Shown: positions 22,673 through 32,751 of the stretch, one piece after another
Layout: each line of letters starts with the position of its first letter
Numbering within the stretch: the first letter of the stretch is position 1
Assembly (NCBI RefSeq): GCF_011074795.1
Contig: NZ_JAAMPF010000008.1
Coordinates: forward strand, 62,001-126,000
Reading direction: 5' to 3'
Origin: Marinobacter salicampi
Lineage (GTDB): Bacteria; Pseudomonadota; Gammaproteobacteria; Pseudomonadales; Oleiphilaceae
DNA length: 64,000 bases
Notes under the pieces: generated by a model
The model's input: only the letters and a program-made list of their open reading frames with translations
Database searches by the model: none
Told to the model about the DNA's origin: nothing
Made by a program: the position numbers and the translations under genes

Positions 22673-23608
22673 TCAGTGCAGCTCCTGGCCCGGCAACAGC
22701 AGGGCTTTGCCACCATTGATCAGATCGCTTGCGGACTGGGGCCGGGCACCGGGCAGTTGCAGTCGCTCTATGCGAAGAATGCCCTTGCCGCAGGCGACAT
22801 CAATGCCCTCCCGGGTTCGATCGATAACGGTTCCTGGAGTTGCATCGGACGAGCGGTCAAGGGGCTTCGCCTGGTGAATGCGCAGGCGCTGGTCCCCCAG
22901 GTCGGTGTAGCTTCCGGGCCAGGGATGAAACGCCCGGATCTGACGTTCGATTATATCGACGGGCTGGCTCCAATGGATCCTGCCTTCGTCCTTGGACAGC
23001 TTGTGGGCGTAGCTCGCCTGGGCATCATCCTGGGGTTCAGTTGGCAGCTCCCGGGCTTCAAGCCTGTCCAGGGCAGCAACAATGGCCCGGGCGCCCATAT
23101 CGGCCAGGCGGTCATGGAGGCTGCCGCCGGTGTCATCCGGCTCAATGGCTGTAGTGGCTTTCATCAGCATGTCGCCGGTATCCAGGCCTTCCGCCATCTG
23201 CATGATGGTGACTCCGGTTTCCCGGTCACCGGCGGCAATGGCCCGCTGGATGGGGGCAGCCCCCCGCCAGCGCGGTAACAGGGAGGCGTGGATATTGAGA
23301 CAGCCGTGACGGGGAATCTCCAGCACAACTTTCGGCAGGATGAGGCCGTAAGCGGCCACAATCATGACGTCGGGACTCAGGCGCGCGAGCTCGGCCTGGG
23401 CTTCGGGGTTTTTAAGGCTTTCGGGCTGGAAAACAGGCAGCCCGGATTCAAGGGCGACCTGCTTGACGGCGCTGGCTACCAGTTTGCGGCCTCGTCCGGA
23501 GGGCCGATCCGGCTGGGTGTAGACGCCAACCACTGTATGGCCGGAGCTGATCAGGGCTTTTAACGCAGTGGCTGCGAAGTCGGGTGTACCAGCAAAAACG
23601 AGGTGCAC
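22673..23608 (-). CDS. fmt: methionyl-tRNA formyltransferase
   Basis: Formylates initiator Met-tRNA using 10-formyl-THF. The N-terminal catalytic domain (about 1-190) has the family block CLNIHASLLPRWRGAAPIQRA with the catalytic Asn/His/Asp environment. The C-terminal OB-like domain follows. It has 311 residues, as usual. The start is GTG (MHLVFAGTPDFAA), with GGAG 11 nt upstream. It lies 114 bp after def. Confidence 0.96.
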   Translation of the reverse strand: MHLVFAGTPDFAATALKALISSGHTVVGVYTQPDRPSGRGRKLVASAVKQVALESGLPVFQPESLKNPEAQAELARLSPDVMIVAAYGLILPKVVLEIPRHGCLNIHASLLPRWRGAAPIQRAIAAGDRETGVTIMQMAEGLDTGDMLMKATTAIEPDDTGGSLHDRLADMGARAIVAALDRLEARELPTEPQDDAQASYAHKLSKDEGRIHWSQPVDIIERQIRAFHPWPGSYTDLGDQRLRIHQAKPLDRSSDATPGTVIDRTREGIDVACGKGILRIERLQLPGARPQSASDLINGGKALLLPGQELH

Positions 23609-23722
23609 AGGGGCAGAATCTCCATGTCTTCCGGGCAGGTCCGCAGCAGGACCCCTTGGATACGAAAAGACCGGGCATGCACCCGGTCTGGAACTGAATA
23701 TTATACCTTGCCCACGCTCATC

Positions 23723-24226
23723 TCAGGCACGGATCTTATGCTGCTTCTCCAGCTTTTTGCGAATACGGGTGCGCTTGAGCGGGCTCAGATAATCCACGAA
23801 CAGCTTGCCTTTGAGGTGGTCCATCTCGTGCTGGATACAGACCGCCAGCAACCCGGTGACTTCCCGCTCGAATGGATTACCATCCCGATCCAGGGCTCTG
23901 ACCAGGACATGATCGATTCGGGTAACGTCTTCATAGAAGCCGGGAACCGACAGGCAACCTTCCTGCATGTCCTGGTAGTCACCCGCAAGTACTTCGACTT
24001 CCGGATTGATCAGCACCAGCGATTCGCTGCGGTCGTCGGACAGGTCGATCACAATGATCTGGCGGTGGACATTCACCTGGGTCGCAGCCAAGCCGATGCC
24101 CGGCGCATCGTACATGGTCTCGAACATGTCATCGATGAGCCTGCGGGTCTCGTCTGTAACTTCTTCCACCGGCTTTGCAACGGTCCGTAACCGCGGGTCC
24201 GGGAATTCAAGTATGTCTAGTATCAT
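23723..24226 (-). CDS. def: peptide deformylase
   Basis: Metal-dependent hydrolase that removes the formyl group from nascent N-termini. All three motifs are intact: GIGLAATQ (residues 43-50), EGCLS (89-93, metal ligand C91) and HEMDH (133-137, two His ligands and the catalytic Glu). It has 167 residues, typical of gammaproteobacterial type 1B enzymes. First gene of def-fmt-rsmB-trkA, so the enzymes adding and removing formyl groups are made together. Confidence 0.98.
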   Translation of the reverse strand: MILDILEFPDPRLRTVAKPVEEVTDETRRLIDDMFETMYDAPGIGLAATQVNVHRQIIVIDLSDDRSESLVLINPEVEVLAGDYQDMQEGCLSVPGFYEDVTRIDHVLVRALDRDGNPFEREVTGLLAVCIQHEMDHLKGKLFVDYLSPLKRTRIRKKLEKQHKIRA

Positions 24227-24558
24227 AGCGCCTTCGGATTACCTGCTGCCTGGGTGACTGCCTGGAGAACTTTGTCCCTGAAATGCGACCGTGTACTGCG
24301 CAATTCCATGGGCCACGACTATTATTGTCGGGTCGTCTGGCCAGGTTTCAAGTTGGCTCCGTGTCGAATGAGCCTATTATCTCTCATCTTATCCATTGAG
24401 TACAAACTGAGCAGTGATAGGTAGAATTCACTGGAAGAACAAAAGATAACATCACAATCAGTCGGACTTCTTCTATAGTAGGGTATTAGGCTTCGGTAGG
24501 CGGTCTGGAATCAGCCAGCGAGTCCATCGAATAAGGCAAGCGATCAAGGACTTACACA
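24227..24558. other. divergent intergenic region between def and the LysM gene
   Basis: 332 bp without a credible ORF, AT-richer than its surroundings, separating def (-) from the LysM gene (+). It holds a candidate def promoter at 24324-24351. On the plus strand TATAGT at about 24474-24479 could be a -10 for the LysM gene, but no good -35 precedes it. No RNA gene or riboswitch was recognised. Confidence 0.5.
24324..24351 (-). promoter_or_regulatory. candidate promoter of def-fmt-rsmB-trkA
   Basis: TTGAAA (24346-24351, 5/6) is followed after 16 bp by GACAAT (24324-24329, 4/6) on the minus strand. An overlapping AATAAT with 19-bp spacing is an alternative -10. The leader would be about 90 nt. 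Confidence 0.4.
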
Positions 24559-25578
24559 ATGCGGAAACTGCTGTACGCTCTGGCAGCCACTATGCTGCTG
24601 ATAACCTCATGGGCGCAAGCGGCCAGCCCTGAATTCCGGTCTGACCATCCTGAGCGTTATACTGTTGTAAAGGGTGATACGTTATGGGATATCTCATCCC
24701 GCTTCCTGAACAATCCCTGGTACTGGCCTGAGATATGGCATGTTAACCCGCAGGTCCGGAATCCTCATCTGATCTATCCGGGCGACGTTCTGGCACTGGT
24801 CTATGTCGAGGGCGAGCAGCGGGTGACCAAGGTCAGCAGCGACAACGTCGTGAAGCTGTCACCTCAGGTCCGCTCTGAACCCATTGAAACACCCATACCG
24901 GCCATTCCCCTGGATGCCATCAGCAGCTTCCTGTCGGATACCCGTATTGTCGATCCTGAAACCCTGGAAGATGCCGCTTACGTGCTGGAAGGGGAAGACG
25001 GCCGCATTATCATGGGTGCTGGGGACAAGATCTATGCCCGGGGTGACAAGCCCGCGGACAAGGTGGGTATTTTCCGTCGCAGCAACAGCTACGTGGACCC
25101 CGAAACCGGCGAATTCCTGGGTCTCGAAGCCCGTGCCATCGCCCAGGGAAAAATCACCGAAGAAAATGGCGATGTCCTGACACTCCAGCTCAAGCGGTCC
25201 GTTGAGGAAGTTCGCATTGGCGATCGTTTGCTGGCAAGTGAAGACAGGACCATCACGGCCCAGTTCAACCCCAGCGCTCCCGGTGACCAGATCGAAGGTC
25301 AGATGATTGCCGTGGAAGGCGGGGTCAAGCAGATCGGCCAGTATGATGTGGTGGCGATCAACCGTGGTGCCCGGGAAGGCCTGGAAGCTGGCAATGTCCT
25401 GGCCGTGTTCCGCGCCGGCAATGTGGTTAAGGATCCCTACACCAATGAAAAGGTCCAGCTTCCCGCTGAGCGTGCCGGGGTATTGATGATTTTCCAGACC
25501 TACGAGAAACTCAGCTACGGTCTGGTGCTTAATGCTACCCGCCCTCTCGCCATTGGAGACATTGTGCGTAACCCCTGA
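24559..25578 (+). CDS. secreted LysM-domain protein
   Basis: 339 residues with a clear Sec signal (MRKLLYALAATMLLITSWAQA) and one LysM domain at about 33-80 (YTVVKGDTLWDISSRFLNNP then HLIYPGDVLAL), which binds peptidoglycan. The remaining 250 residues contain no catalytic motif that I recognise. Proteins of this build sit just upstream of dprA in many pseudomonads and relatives, usually annotated only as LysM proteins. It is followed by a good intrinsic terminator, so it is probably monocistronic. Periplasmic cell-wall association is inferred from the signal and LysM. Confidence 0.85.
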   Translation: MRKLLYALAATMLLITSWAQAASPEFRSDHPERYTVVKGDTLWDISSRFLNNPWYWPEIWHVNPQVRNPHLIYPGDVLALVYVEGEQRVTKVSSDNVVKLSPQVRSEPIETPIPAIPLDAISSFLSDTRIVDPETLEDAAYVLEGEDGRIIMGAGDKIYARGDKPADKVGIFRRSNSYVDPETGEFLGLEARAIAQGKITEENGDVLTLQLKRSVEEVRIGDRLLASEDRTITAQFNPSAPGDQIEGQMIAVEGGVKQIGQYDVVAINRGAREGLEAGNVLAVFRAGNVVKDPYTNEKVQLPAERAGVLMIFQTYEKLSYGLVLNATRPLAIGDIVRNP

Positions 25579-25620
25579 ACCACCGCGTTCAGGTAACAAT
25601 GCATCAGTAAGACGAAATCA

Positions 25621-25650
25621 GAACGGGAGCCGAAACGGTTCCCGTTTTTA
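25621..25650 (+). terminator. Rho-independent terminator after the LysM gene
   Basis: Stem AACGGGAGCC / GGTTCCCGTT (10 bp with one G-U pair) and loop GAAAC, followed by a T run (25645-25649), about 45 bp after the stop. Confidence 0.85.
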
Positions 25651-25701
25651 TGTATAGACACGCAGGTTGCCAGGACGGCAACCCGATCCAAGGATGGAAC
25701 C

Positions 25702-26922
25702 ATGACCCAAGCCCCTGCTTTGCCGGCTACCGGCACTTCCCTGTTTGCGGATCCTGATGGTTGCTGGCTCCTGCTGAGCCGGTTGCCCCGAATGGGCGTC
25801 AGGCGCTGGCAGGCTGTGAAAGAAAATCTGGCCTGCCCACTTGAGTTGCTCGCCATGGACCCGGCTACACTGCGGTCCCTGGCGCTGCCGCCAGAGGCCT
25901 GTGATGCGATCGCAGCCTGGCAGGTTGCGGATGCCGGCGACGCTACGGTAGCGGAAGCGGGGCGAATCCTGTCGGCCTGCAGGGCCAAGGGCATCAGTCT
26001 TATTGGGTGGGACAGTGCTCAGTATCCGGAAGCGCTGGCCAACATCCACGACGCTCCTTTATTGCTGTACGCCAGGGGTGATACCGGGCTCCTCCAGCGC
26101 CCCCAGATCGGTATTGTCGGAAGCCGAAGCGCGACCAGGGGTGGTCTGGAACACGCCAGGCAGTTCGCGGCGGCGCTCAGTGAAAGCGGTTTTCTGGTAA
26201 CCAGTGGCCTTGCCCTAGGCGTCGATGGTGCGGCTCATGCAGGTGCACTGGACGCGGGCTTTCCCACGGCCGCTGTGGTCGGCACCGGGCTTGATGTCAT
26301 CTACCCTCGCCAGCACAGCAAGCTGACCGAAGACATTGCCAGCCAGGGTGTCATTGTGTCAGACCTGCCGCCGGGTACGCCGGCCCGGCCAGCGCACTTC
26401 CCCCAGCGCAACCGCATCATCAGCGGTCTGAGCCGTGGCGTTCTGGTGATCGAGGCGAGCCCGCGCAGCGGTTCCCTTATAACGGCCCGGCTGGCCCTCG
26501 AACAGGGTCGTGAGGTATTCGCCATCCCCGGCTCCATTCACAACCCCCAGGCCCGTGGCTGCCACCAACTGATCCGTCAGGGCGCGACTCTGGTCGAGTC
26601 GGTGGCGGACATCGAGGCTGAACTCAGCGCCTGGGGGGTAGTACAGAGACCGATCCGGATCCGTCCGAAACCGGAGCGCAGGGAGGACTCGGTGCCCAAG
26701 GCGCCTGTTTCCGGCGACGCCGCATCCTCGTCGTTCGCTGAGAGTAATTTGGCTGCTCGGGAAATAGTGGTGTTGAAGGCATTAGGGTATGATCCAGCCT
26801 CGACCGATCAACTGTGCGCGACGACCGCTCTGCCCGCTGAAGAGCTGATGCAGTCCCTGCTTCTGCTGGAAATGGAAGGGCTGGTTACTCCGACGCCGGG
26901 AGGATTTCAGCGGCTTGCCTGA
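25702..26922 (+). CDS. dprA: DNA-processing protein DprA
   Basis: Binds incoming single-stranded DNA and loads RecA during natural transformation. The 406 residues hold an N-terminal SAM-like part, the Rossmann-like core (about 115-320; QIGIVGSRSATRGGLEHARQ, then SGLALGVDGAAHAGAL and FPQRNRIISGLS) and a C-terminal winged-helix DML1-like domain (about 345-406). Start at ATG 25702 with GGA just upstream. It heads a compact dprA-tsaC-hemF-aroE run, a widely conserved order. Confidence 0.96.
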   Translation: MTQAPALPATGTSLFADPDGCWLLLSRLPRMGVRRWQAVKENLACPLELLAMDPATLRSLALPPEACDAIAAWQVADAGDATVAEAGRILSACRAKGISLIGWDSAQYPEALANIHDAPLLLYARGDTGLLQRPQIGIVGSRSATRGGLEHARQFAAALSESGFLVTSGLALGVDGAAHAGALDAGFPTAAVVGTGLDVIYPRQHSKLTEDIASQGVIVSDLPPGTPARPAHFPQRNRIISGLSRGVLVIEASPRSGSLITARLALEQGREVFAIPGSIHNPQARGCHQLIRQGATLVESVADIEAELSAWGVVQRPIRIRPKPERREDSVPKAPVSGDAASSSFAESNLAAREIVVLKALGYDPASTDQLCATTALPAEELMQSLLLLEMEGLVTPTPGGFQRLA

Positions 26923-26950
26923 ACCGCTTTTGGCTGGATAATAACCCATC

Positions 26951-29284
<2,334 letters not shown>

Positions 29285-29391
29285 TCGGGAATTCTTGGTC
29301 TATTCTTGAGGTCCAGATGGCCTGATATGGGTATCGGAAGGCTCCAAGAGCTCGCAGTTTCCAAGAGATATTACATGGCCAGAGGTATTAC

Positions 29392-30165
29392 ATGGACATC
29401 CTGACCCTGGTGGGCCTGATTGCCGGCATTGTTATCGTGTTGCTGGCCATGCTTGCCAACGCCAGCCTGCTCACTTTCATGAACCTGCCGGGCCTGGCCA
29501 TTGTCCTGGGCGGCACCCTGGCAGTGACCCTGATCAAGTTTCGACTGCACACGGTCGTGAGTTCCTTCCGCCTGGCGTTCGCCACTGCCTTCAAGGACCG
29601 GGTGGAAAAACCGGTTGATCTCATTCAGGAAGTCAGTGCCTTGGCGCGGGTTGTCCGCAAGGAAGGTATCCTGGGCCTGGAAAGCCACCATACGGAGAAC
29701 GAGTTTCTTCGCAAAGGCATTAACCTGTGCGTCGACGGTCATCCCCCTGAATTGATTACCGAAGCCCTGACCCAGGACATTCAACAGACCATGGAGCGGT
29801 ATGAGGTGGCGGAGCGAGTCTTCCGCGGCATTGGCGAGTCAGCGCCTGCCATTGGCATGCTGGGCACCTTGGTTGGCCTTGTGCAGATGCTCAACACCCT
29901 TGATGACCCGGCCTCCATAGGGCCAGCCATGGCAATCGCGCTTCTCACCACGCTTTATGGCGCTTTTCTGGCGCAGCTGGTGGCTTTGCCGCTGGCGGAC
30001 AAACTGCAGCTCAAGGCCGAGGACGAGCAGCGCAACCGGCTGCTGATAGCCACCAGCATCGAGAACATCATGCAGGGTCAGAACCCCCGGGTAATGACCG
30101 AATTGCTATCCGCCTTCATTACACCTGACCAGCGCATGGCCCTGGCCCGGGAGCGGGAGGCCTGA
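29392..30165 (+). CDS. pomA: flagellar stator protein PomA/MotA
   Basis: Ion-channel stator subunit that drives flagellar rotation. The 257 residues have four TM helices (about 5-22, 30-50, 150-172 and 182-202). The long cytoplasmic loop carries the conserved charged residues that touch FliG. The blocks APAIGMLGTLVGLVQMLN, DDPASIGPAMAIALLTTLYG and GQNPRV are closer to Vibrio PomA than to E. coli MotA, suggesting Na+ coupling (inference). GAGG lies 6 nt before the ATG. pomB follows after 3 bp. Confidence 0.88.
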   Translation: MDILTLVGLIAGIVIVLLAMLANASLLTFMNLPGLAIVLGGTLAVTLIKFRLHTVVSSFRLAFATAFKDRVEKPVDLIQEVSALARVVRKEGILGLESHHTENEFLRKGINLCVDGHPPELITEALTQDIQQTMERYEVAERVFRGIGESAPAIGMLGTLVGLVQMLNTLDDPASIGPAMAIALLTTLYGAFLAQLVALPLADKLQLKAEDEQRNRLLIATSIENIMQGQNPRVMTELLSAFITPDQRMALAREREA

Positions 30166-30168
30166 GCC

Positions 30169-30999
30169 ATGGCGGTCCTGTTGGCCAAACGCAAGCGGAG
30201 CCCCCGGGGCGCACCCTCCTGGATCGTGACCTTTGCCGATCTGGCCACGCTGCTGCTGACGTTTTTTATTTTATTGCTGTCATTTGCTGAAATGGACATT
30301 GAAAAATATCGCGCCATGGCCAATTCCATGTCGGTGGCCTTCGGCAGCGATAATGTTCTGGCTGACGATAAGGGTGGCTCTCCCCTTACCCTGATCGAAA
30401 GCGACTCGGTTTCGTTGCCGGACCCGGGTAATGCGTTGGAAGATCAGCCCGAGTTCATTGACGAGCGGGGTGCCAATGGCCCCCGGACAAGGGTCCCTGA
30501 GGGTATTGTGGAGCTCGCCTCACGACTGATTCGGGAATTGGAGGCCGAGGTGGCCTCGGAAGCGCTGACGGTCAACTACGATACCGAGAAGGTCGTTATC
30601 CGATTCTCCGAGGACGCCACCTTTCGCTCCGGGGAAGCCGCCATCAAGCCGGAGATGATTCCCATCATTGAGCGTGTGGTGGAGGTTCTGGCGGTCTGCA
30701 GCGGCGAGGTACTGGTGGCCGGCTACAGCGACGACCGTCCGGTCGCCAGCGGGCGCTACCGGTCAAACTGGGACCTGTCAGCGGCCCGAGCGGTGTCCGT
30801 GGTCCATGAACTGGTACTCAACCGGCAGGTGTCCGCGGACCGTGTGACGGCGGCAGGTCGGGCCGAAACCAATCCCCTGGTGCCCAATGACAGCGCCGAG
30901 AACCGGGCTCGTAATCGACGGGTTGAGATCGCCATCAGGGATCCCGAGTGCATGGCTGCCACAGATACACAGAGTCCTGCGGTGGAAATTTTGCCCTGA
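30169..30999 (+). CDS. pomB: flagellar stator protein PomB/MotB
   Basis: Partner of the preceding stator subunit; anchors it to peptidoglycan. One N-terminal TM (about 22-42) contains the essential channel Asp in TFADLATLLLTFFILLLSF, followed by the EMDIEKYRAMA plug region. A C-terminal OmpA-like domain (about 150-265) includes VLVAGYSDDRPVAS and NRARNRRVEIAI. It has 276 residues, usual for MotB/PomB. Confidence 0.9.
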   Translation: MAVLLAKRKRSPRGAPSWIVTFADLATLLLTFFILLLSFAEMDIEKYRAMANSMSVAFGSDNVLADDKGGSPLTLIESDSVSLPDPGNALEDQPEFIDERGANGPRTRVPEGIVELASRLIRELEAEVASEALTVNYDTEKVVIRFSEDATFRSGEAAIKPEMIPIIERVVEVLAVCSGEVLVAGYSDDRPVASGRYRSNWDLSAARAVSVVHELVLNRQVSADRVTAAGRAETNPLVPNDSAENRARNRRVEIAIRDPECMAATDTQSPAVEILP

Positions 31000-31110
31000 C
31001 GGGGCCTTATAGCTCAGGGTGAATACCTCAGATTCAATTCATATAACATAACATCCGGTAGCCCGTTATACTGTCGCCCCTTAATACGCAGGCGAGATGA
31101 GAGCAAGACC

Positions 31111-31431
31111 ATGAGCGGACCGGAAAAACCGAAGGTTATCGGGGAAGAATGGAGCGATGAGCGAATAAAGAGCTTTCTCTTCCTAAGCCCCTATGACGCC
31201 CGAATCAATCCGGACTTCCATGTTCTGATCAAGGCCTACCAAGCCATGAGGGCATTTGACTTTGCTCGCTTCGTGGACTTTTTCACCGAAGCGGGTCGTG
31301 ATCTCAATGCCAGAAATGAACTGGGCCAGACCATCCTGGACCATGTAAGCGAACACCGGCGAAGTGTGCAATACGCCGAGATCCTGCGGGCGGCGGGCGC
31401 GAAAAAAGCAGCAGAACTGGACCAGGCCTGA
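31111..31431 (+). CDS. PA4642-family small protein, unknown function
   Basis: 106-residue soluble protein, MSGPEKPKVIGEEWSDERIK at the N-terminus, without signal or TM. The SPYDARINPDFHVLIKAYQAMRAFDF core and ELGQTILDHVSEHRRSVQYA match the uncharacterised family named after P. aeruginosa PA4642; the C-terminal half resembles a degenerate ankyrin-like helix pair. It has its own spacing (111 bp) from pomB. Its last codons overlap the hairpin that terminates hsp20 from the other strand. Confidence 0.75.
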   Translation: MSGPEKPKVIGEEWSDERIKSFLFLSPYDARINPDFHVLIKAYQAMRAFDFARFVDFFTEAGRDLNARNELGQTILDHVSEHRRSVQYAEILRAAGAKKAAELDQA

Positions 31432-31446
31432 CCTGATCCAGTTCTG
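31402..31446 (-). terminator. Rho-independent terminator of hsp20, inside the end of the PA4642-like gene
   Basis: A 16-bp stem with one mismatch (31411-31426 / 31432-31447) and loop CCTGA. In the minus-strand direction it is followed by a T6 run (31402-31407). The plus strand has no T run after it, so it serves hsp20. Confidence 0.8.
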
Positions 31447-31469
31447 CCAGCCAGTCACTCAGATCTGGC

Positions 31470-31925
31470 TCAATCCACATCCACTTCGATGGCCTTGGGC
31501 TCGGCCGGTTCCGTTTTGGCCAGGGTGAGGGTCAGTATGCCATCCCGGAAGCTGGCCTTGATACTGTCCTCGTCGACATTGTCGGGCAGCGTGAAACGCC
31601 TCAGAAATTTCCCATAAATCCGCTCTACCCGGTGCTGCCGGTCATCTGAGGTATCTTCTTCTTTCTTGCGTTCGCCCTGGATGCTCAGAACACCATCCTG
31701 AACCGTTACCTTGACGTCATCCTTGCTAAGGCCAGGAAGTTCAGCGGCGATCTCGAAATGCTCGGAATTCTCTTTTATGTCAACTGCGGGAGCCCAGTCG
31801 CTTCGGCTGAACAGATCCTTGCCTTCCCGCTCGCCATTCGGATTACTGACCCCAAAGTAACGGTTGTACCTGTCCAGCAGATCCTCGAACTCGGAAATCG
31901 GATTCCAGCGTGTGATGTTTGCCAT
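31470..31925 (-). CDS. small heat shock protein Hsp20 (IbpA-like class A)
   Basis: ATP-independent holdase chaperone. The alpha-crystallin domain covers about residues 40-140, with the A-x-x-x-G-V/I-L signature region FRDGILTLTLAKTEP. The tail KAIEVDVD supplies the short I-x-V oligomer motif. It has 151 residues, normal for class A bacterial sHsps. A strong TAGGAGGAG precedes the ATG, but a hairpin can cover it. A sigma-32-like promoter lies about 100 bp upstream and a good terminator follows. Confidence 0.95.
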   Translation of the reverse strand: MANITRWNPISEFEDLLDRYNRYFGVSNPNGEREGKDLFSRSDWAPAVDIKENSEHFEIAAELPGLSKDDVKVTVQDGVLSIQGERKKEEDTSDDRQHRVERIYGKFLRRFTLPDNVDEDSIKASFRDGILTLTLAKTEPAEPKAIEVDVD

Positions 31926-31931
31926 AGTGAA

Positions 31932-31969
31932 ACTCCTCCTAGAAGTACTGAGATCAATGTTTGATATCA
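31932..31969 (-). promoter_or_regulatory. candidate RNA thermometer / SD-covering hairpins in the hsp20 leader
   Basis: Two adjacent hairpins precede the ATG. The upstream one pairs 31961-31969 with 31949-31957 (8 of 9 bp, loop ACA). The downstream one pairs ACTTCT (31941-31946) with AGGAGT (31932-31937), six pairs including one U-G, with loop AGG. Part of the Shine-Dalgarno is in the stem and part in the tight loop. Weak, SD-covering hairpins of this kind occur in thermometers of bacterial sHsp genes; the assignment here is inference. Confidence 0.4.
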
Positions 31970-32027
31970 GCGTTGCCCGGGGAACAGCTCCACATCTTCA
32001 GGGTAACCCCGATGCTTGCTTCCTGTT

Positions 32028-32055
32028 AGATGAGAGCGCGAGGGGAAAATTCAAG
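32028..32055 (-). promoter_or_regulatory. sigma-32-like heat shock promoter of hsp20
   Basis: CTTGAA (32050-32055), a 14-bp spacer, then TCTCATCT (32028-32035), against the sigma-32 consensus CTTGAA-N13-15-CCCCATNT. The -35 is perfect and the -10 matches at five of seven defined positions. Distance to the ATG is about 100 nt. Confidence 0.6.
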
Positions 32056-32133
32056 AGGCCGGCACAAAACAAAATTCGAGTAAAAAATATTCAAAAATAA
32101 AGGTCTGAAAACCAAAAGCTCGAAAGCCAAAAG

Positions 32134-32664
32134 CTATTTTAGATATTCATTTTTTAGATGGACGTAATTGGCGGCCGTATAGACAAAAAAACCACGTTCC
32201 TGGTCGGATAGCCGGCGGGCCTGACGGCACGGAGAACCCATATACAGATAGCCTGACGCCAGGGTCTTGCCTGGGGGCACCAGACTGCCGGCGCCGATGA
32301 TGACTTCGTCCTCCACCACTGCCCCGTCCATTATGATGGCGCCCATGCCAATCAGTACCCGGCTGCCGATGGTGCAGCCATGCAACAGGGCTTTGTGGCC
32401 AACGGTGACGTCATTACCCAGGGAGGTGGGCCAGCCGCCAGGGTTGTAATCGCTGGCGTGGGTGATGTGGACCACGGTTCCGTCCTGAAGGCTACAGCGG
32501 GCCCCAATGCGGATTTTATGCATATCGCCCCGAATGACCGTCAGGGGCCATACCGAACAGTCGTCGCCCAGAATAACATCTCCGATCACCACAGCGCTGG
32601 GGTCCACCCAGGTGCGCGAACCGATTTTTGGCGTGTTACCCTTGTGAGTACGTAAATGTGCCAT
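32134..32664 (-). CDS. gamma-carbonic anhydrase family protein (YrdA-like)
   Basis: Left-handed beta-helix hexapeptide-repeat protein, 176 residues. The repeats run from about 12 to 150 (IGSRTWVDPSAVVIGDVILG onward). Metal-ligand histidines are in VVHITHAS and VGHKALLHGC, and the RGDMHKIRIG block is typical of the YrdA/CaiE-like branch. Whether it has carbonic anhydrase activity is unknown for this branch. AAGG lies 8 nt before the ATG. It is divergent from prlC. Confidence 0.88.
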   Translation of the reverse strand: MAHLRTHKGNTPKIGSRTWVDPSAVVIGDVILGDDCSVWPLTVIRGDMHKIRIGARCSLQDGTVVHITHASDYNPGGWPTSLGNDVTVGHKALLHGCTIGSRVLIGMGAIIMDGAVVEDEVIIGAGSLVPPGKTLASGYLYMGSPCRQARRLSDQERGFFVYTAANYVHLKNEYLK

Positions 32665-32705
32665 TACATATACCTTATCGATGTCCGTATGTAGAACAGA
32701 TGAGA

Positions 32706-32733
32706 TTTACACTCAAGCTACCTGACATTTAAA
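32706..32733 (+). promoter_or_regulatory. candidate promoter of prlC
   Basis: TTTACA (32706-32711, 5/6), a 16-bp spacer and TTTAAA (32728-32733, 4/6), about 20 bp before the prlC ATG at 32752. AAGGGA serves as its ribosome site, so the leader would be short. Confidence 0.35.
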
Positions 32734-32751
32734 AGACTGAGAAGGGACCCT

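Noticed and set aside
29285-29391. Flagellar sigma-28 promoter before pomA
   Set aside because: GCCTGATA loosely resembles the -10 element, but no TAAAG-type -35 lies at the right distance.
32101-32133. Repeated AGCTTTTGG motif after the gamma-carbonic anhydrase gene
   Set aside because: Only two 9-bp direct copies with no stable stem ahead of the T-rich stretch. Not enough to call a terminator or a repeat element.
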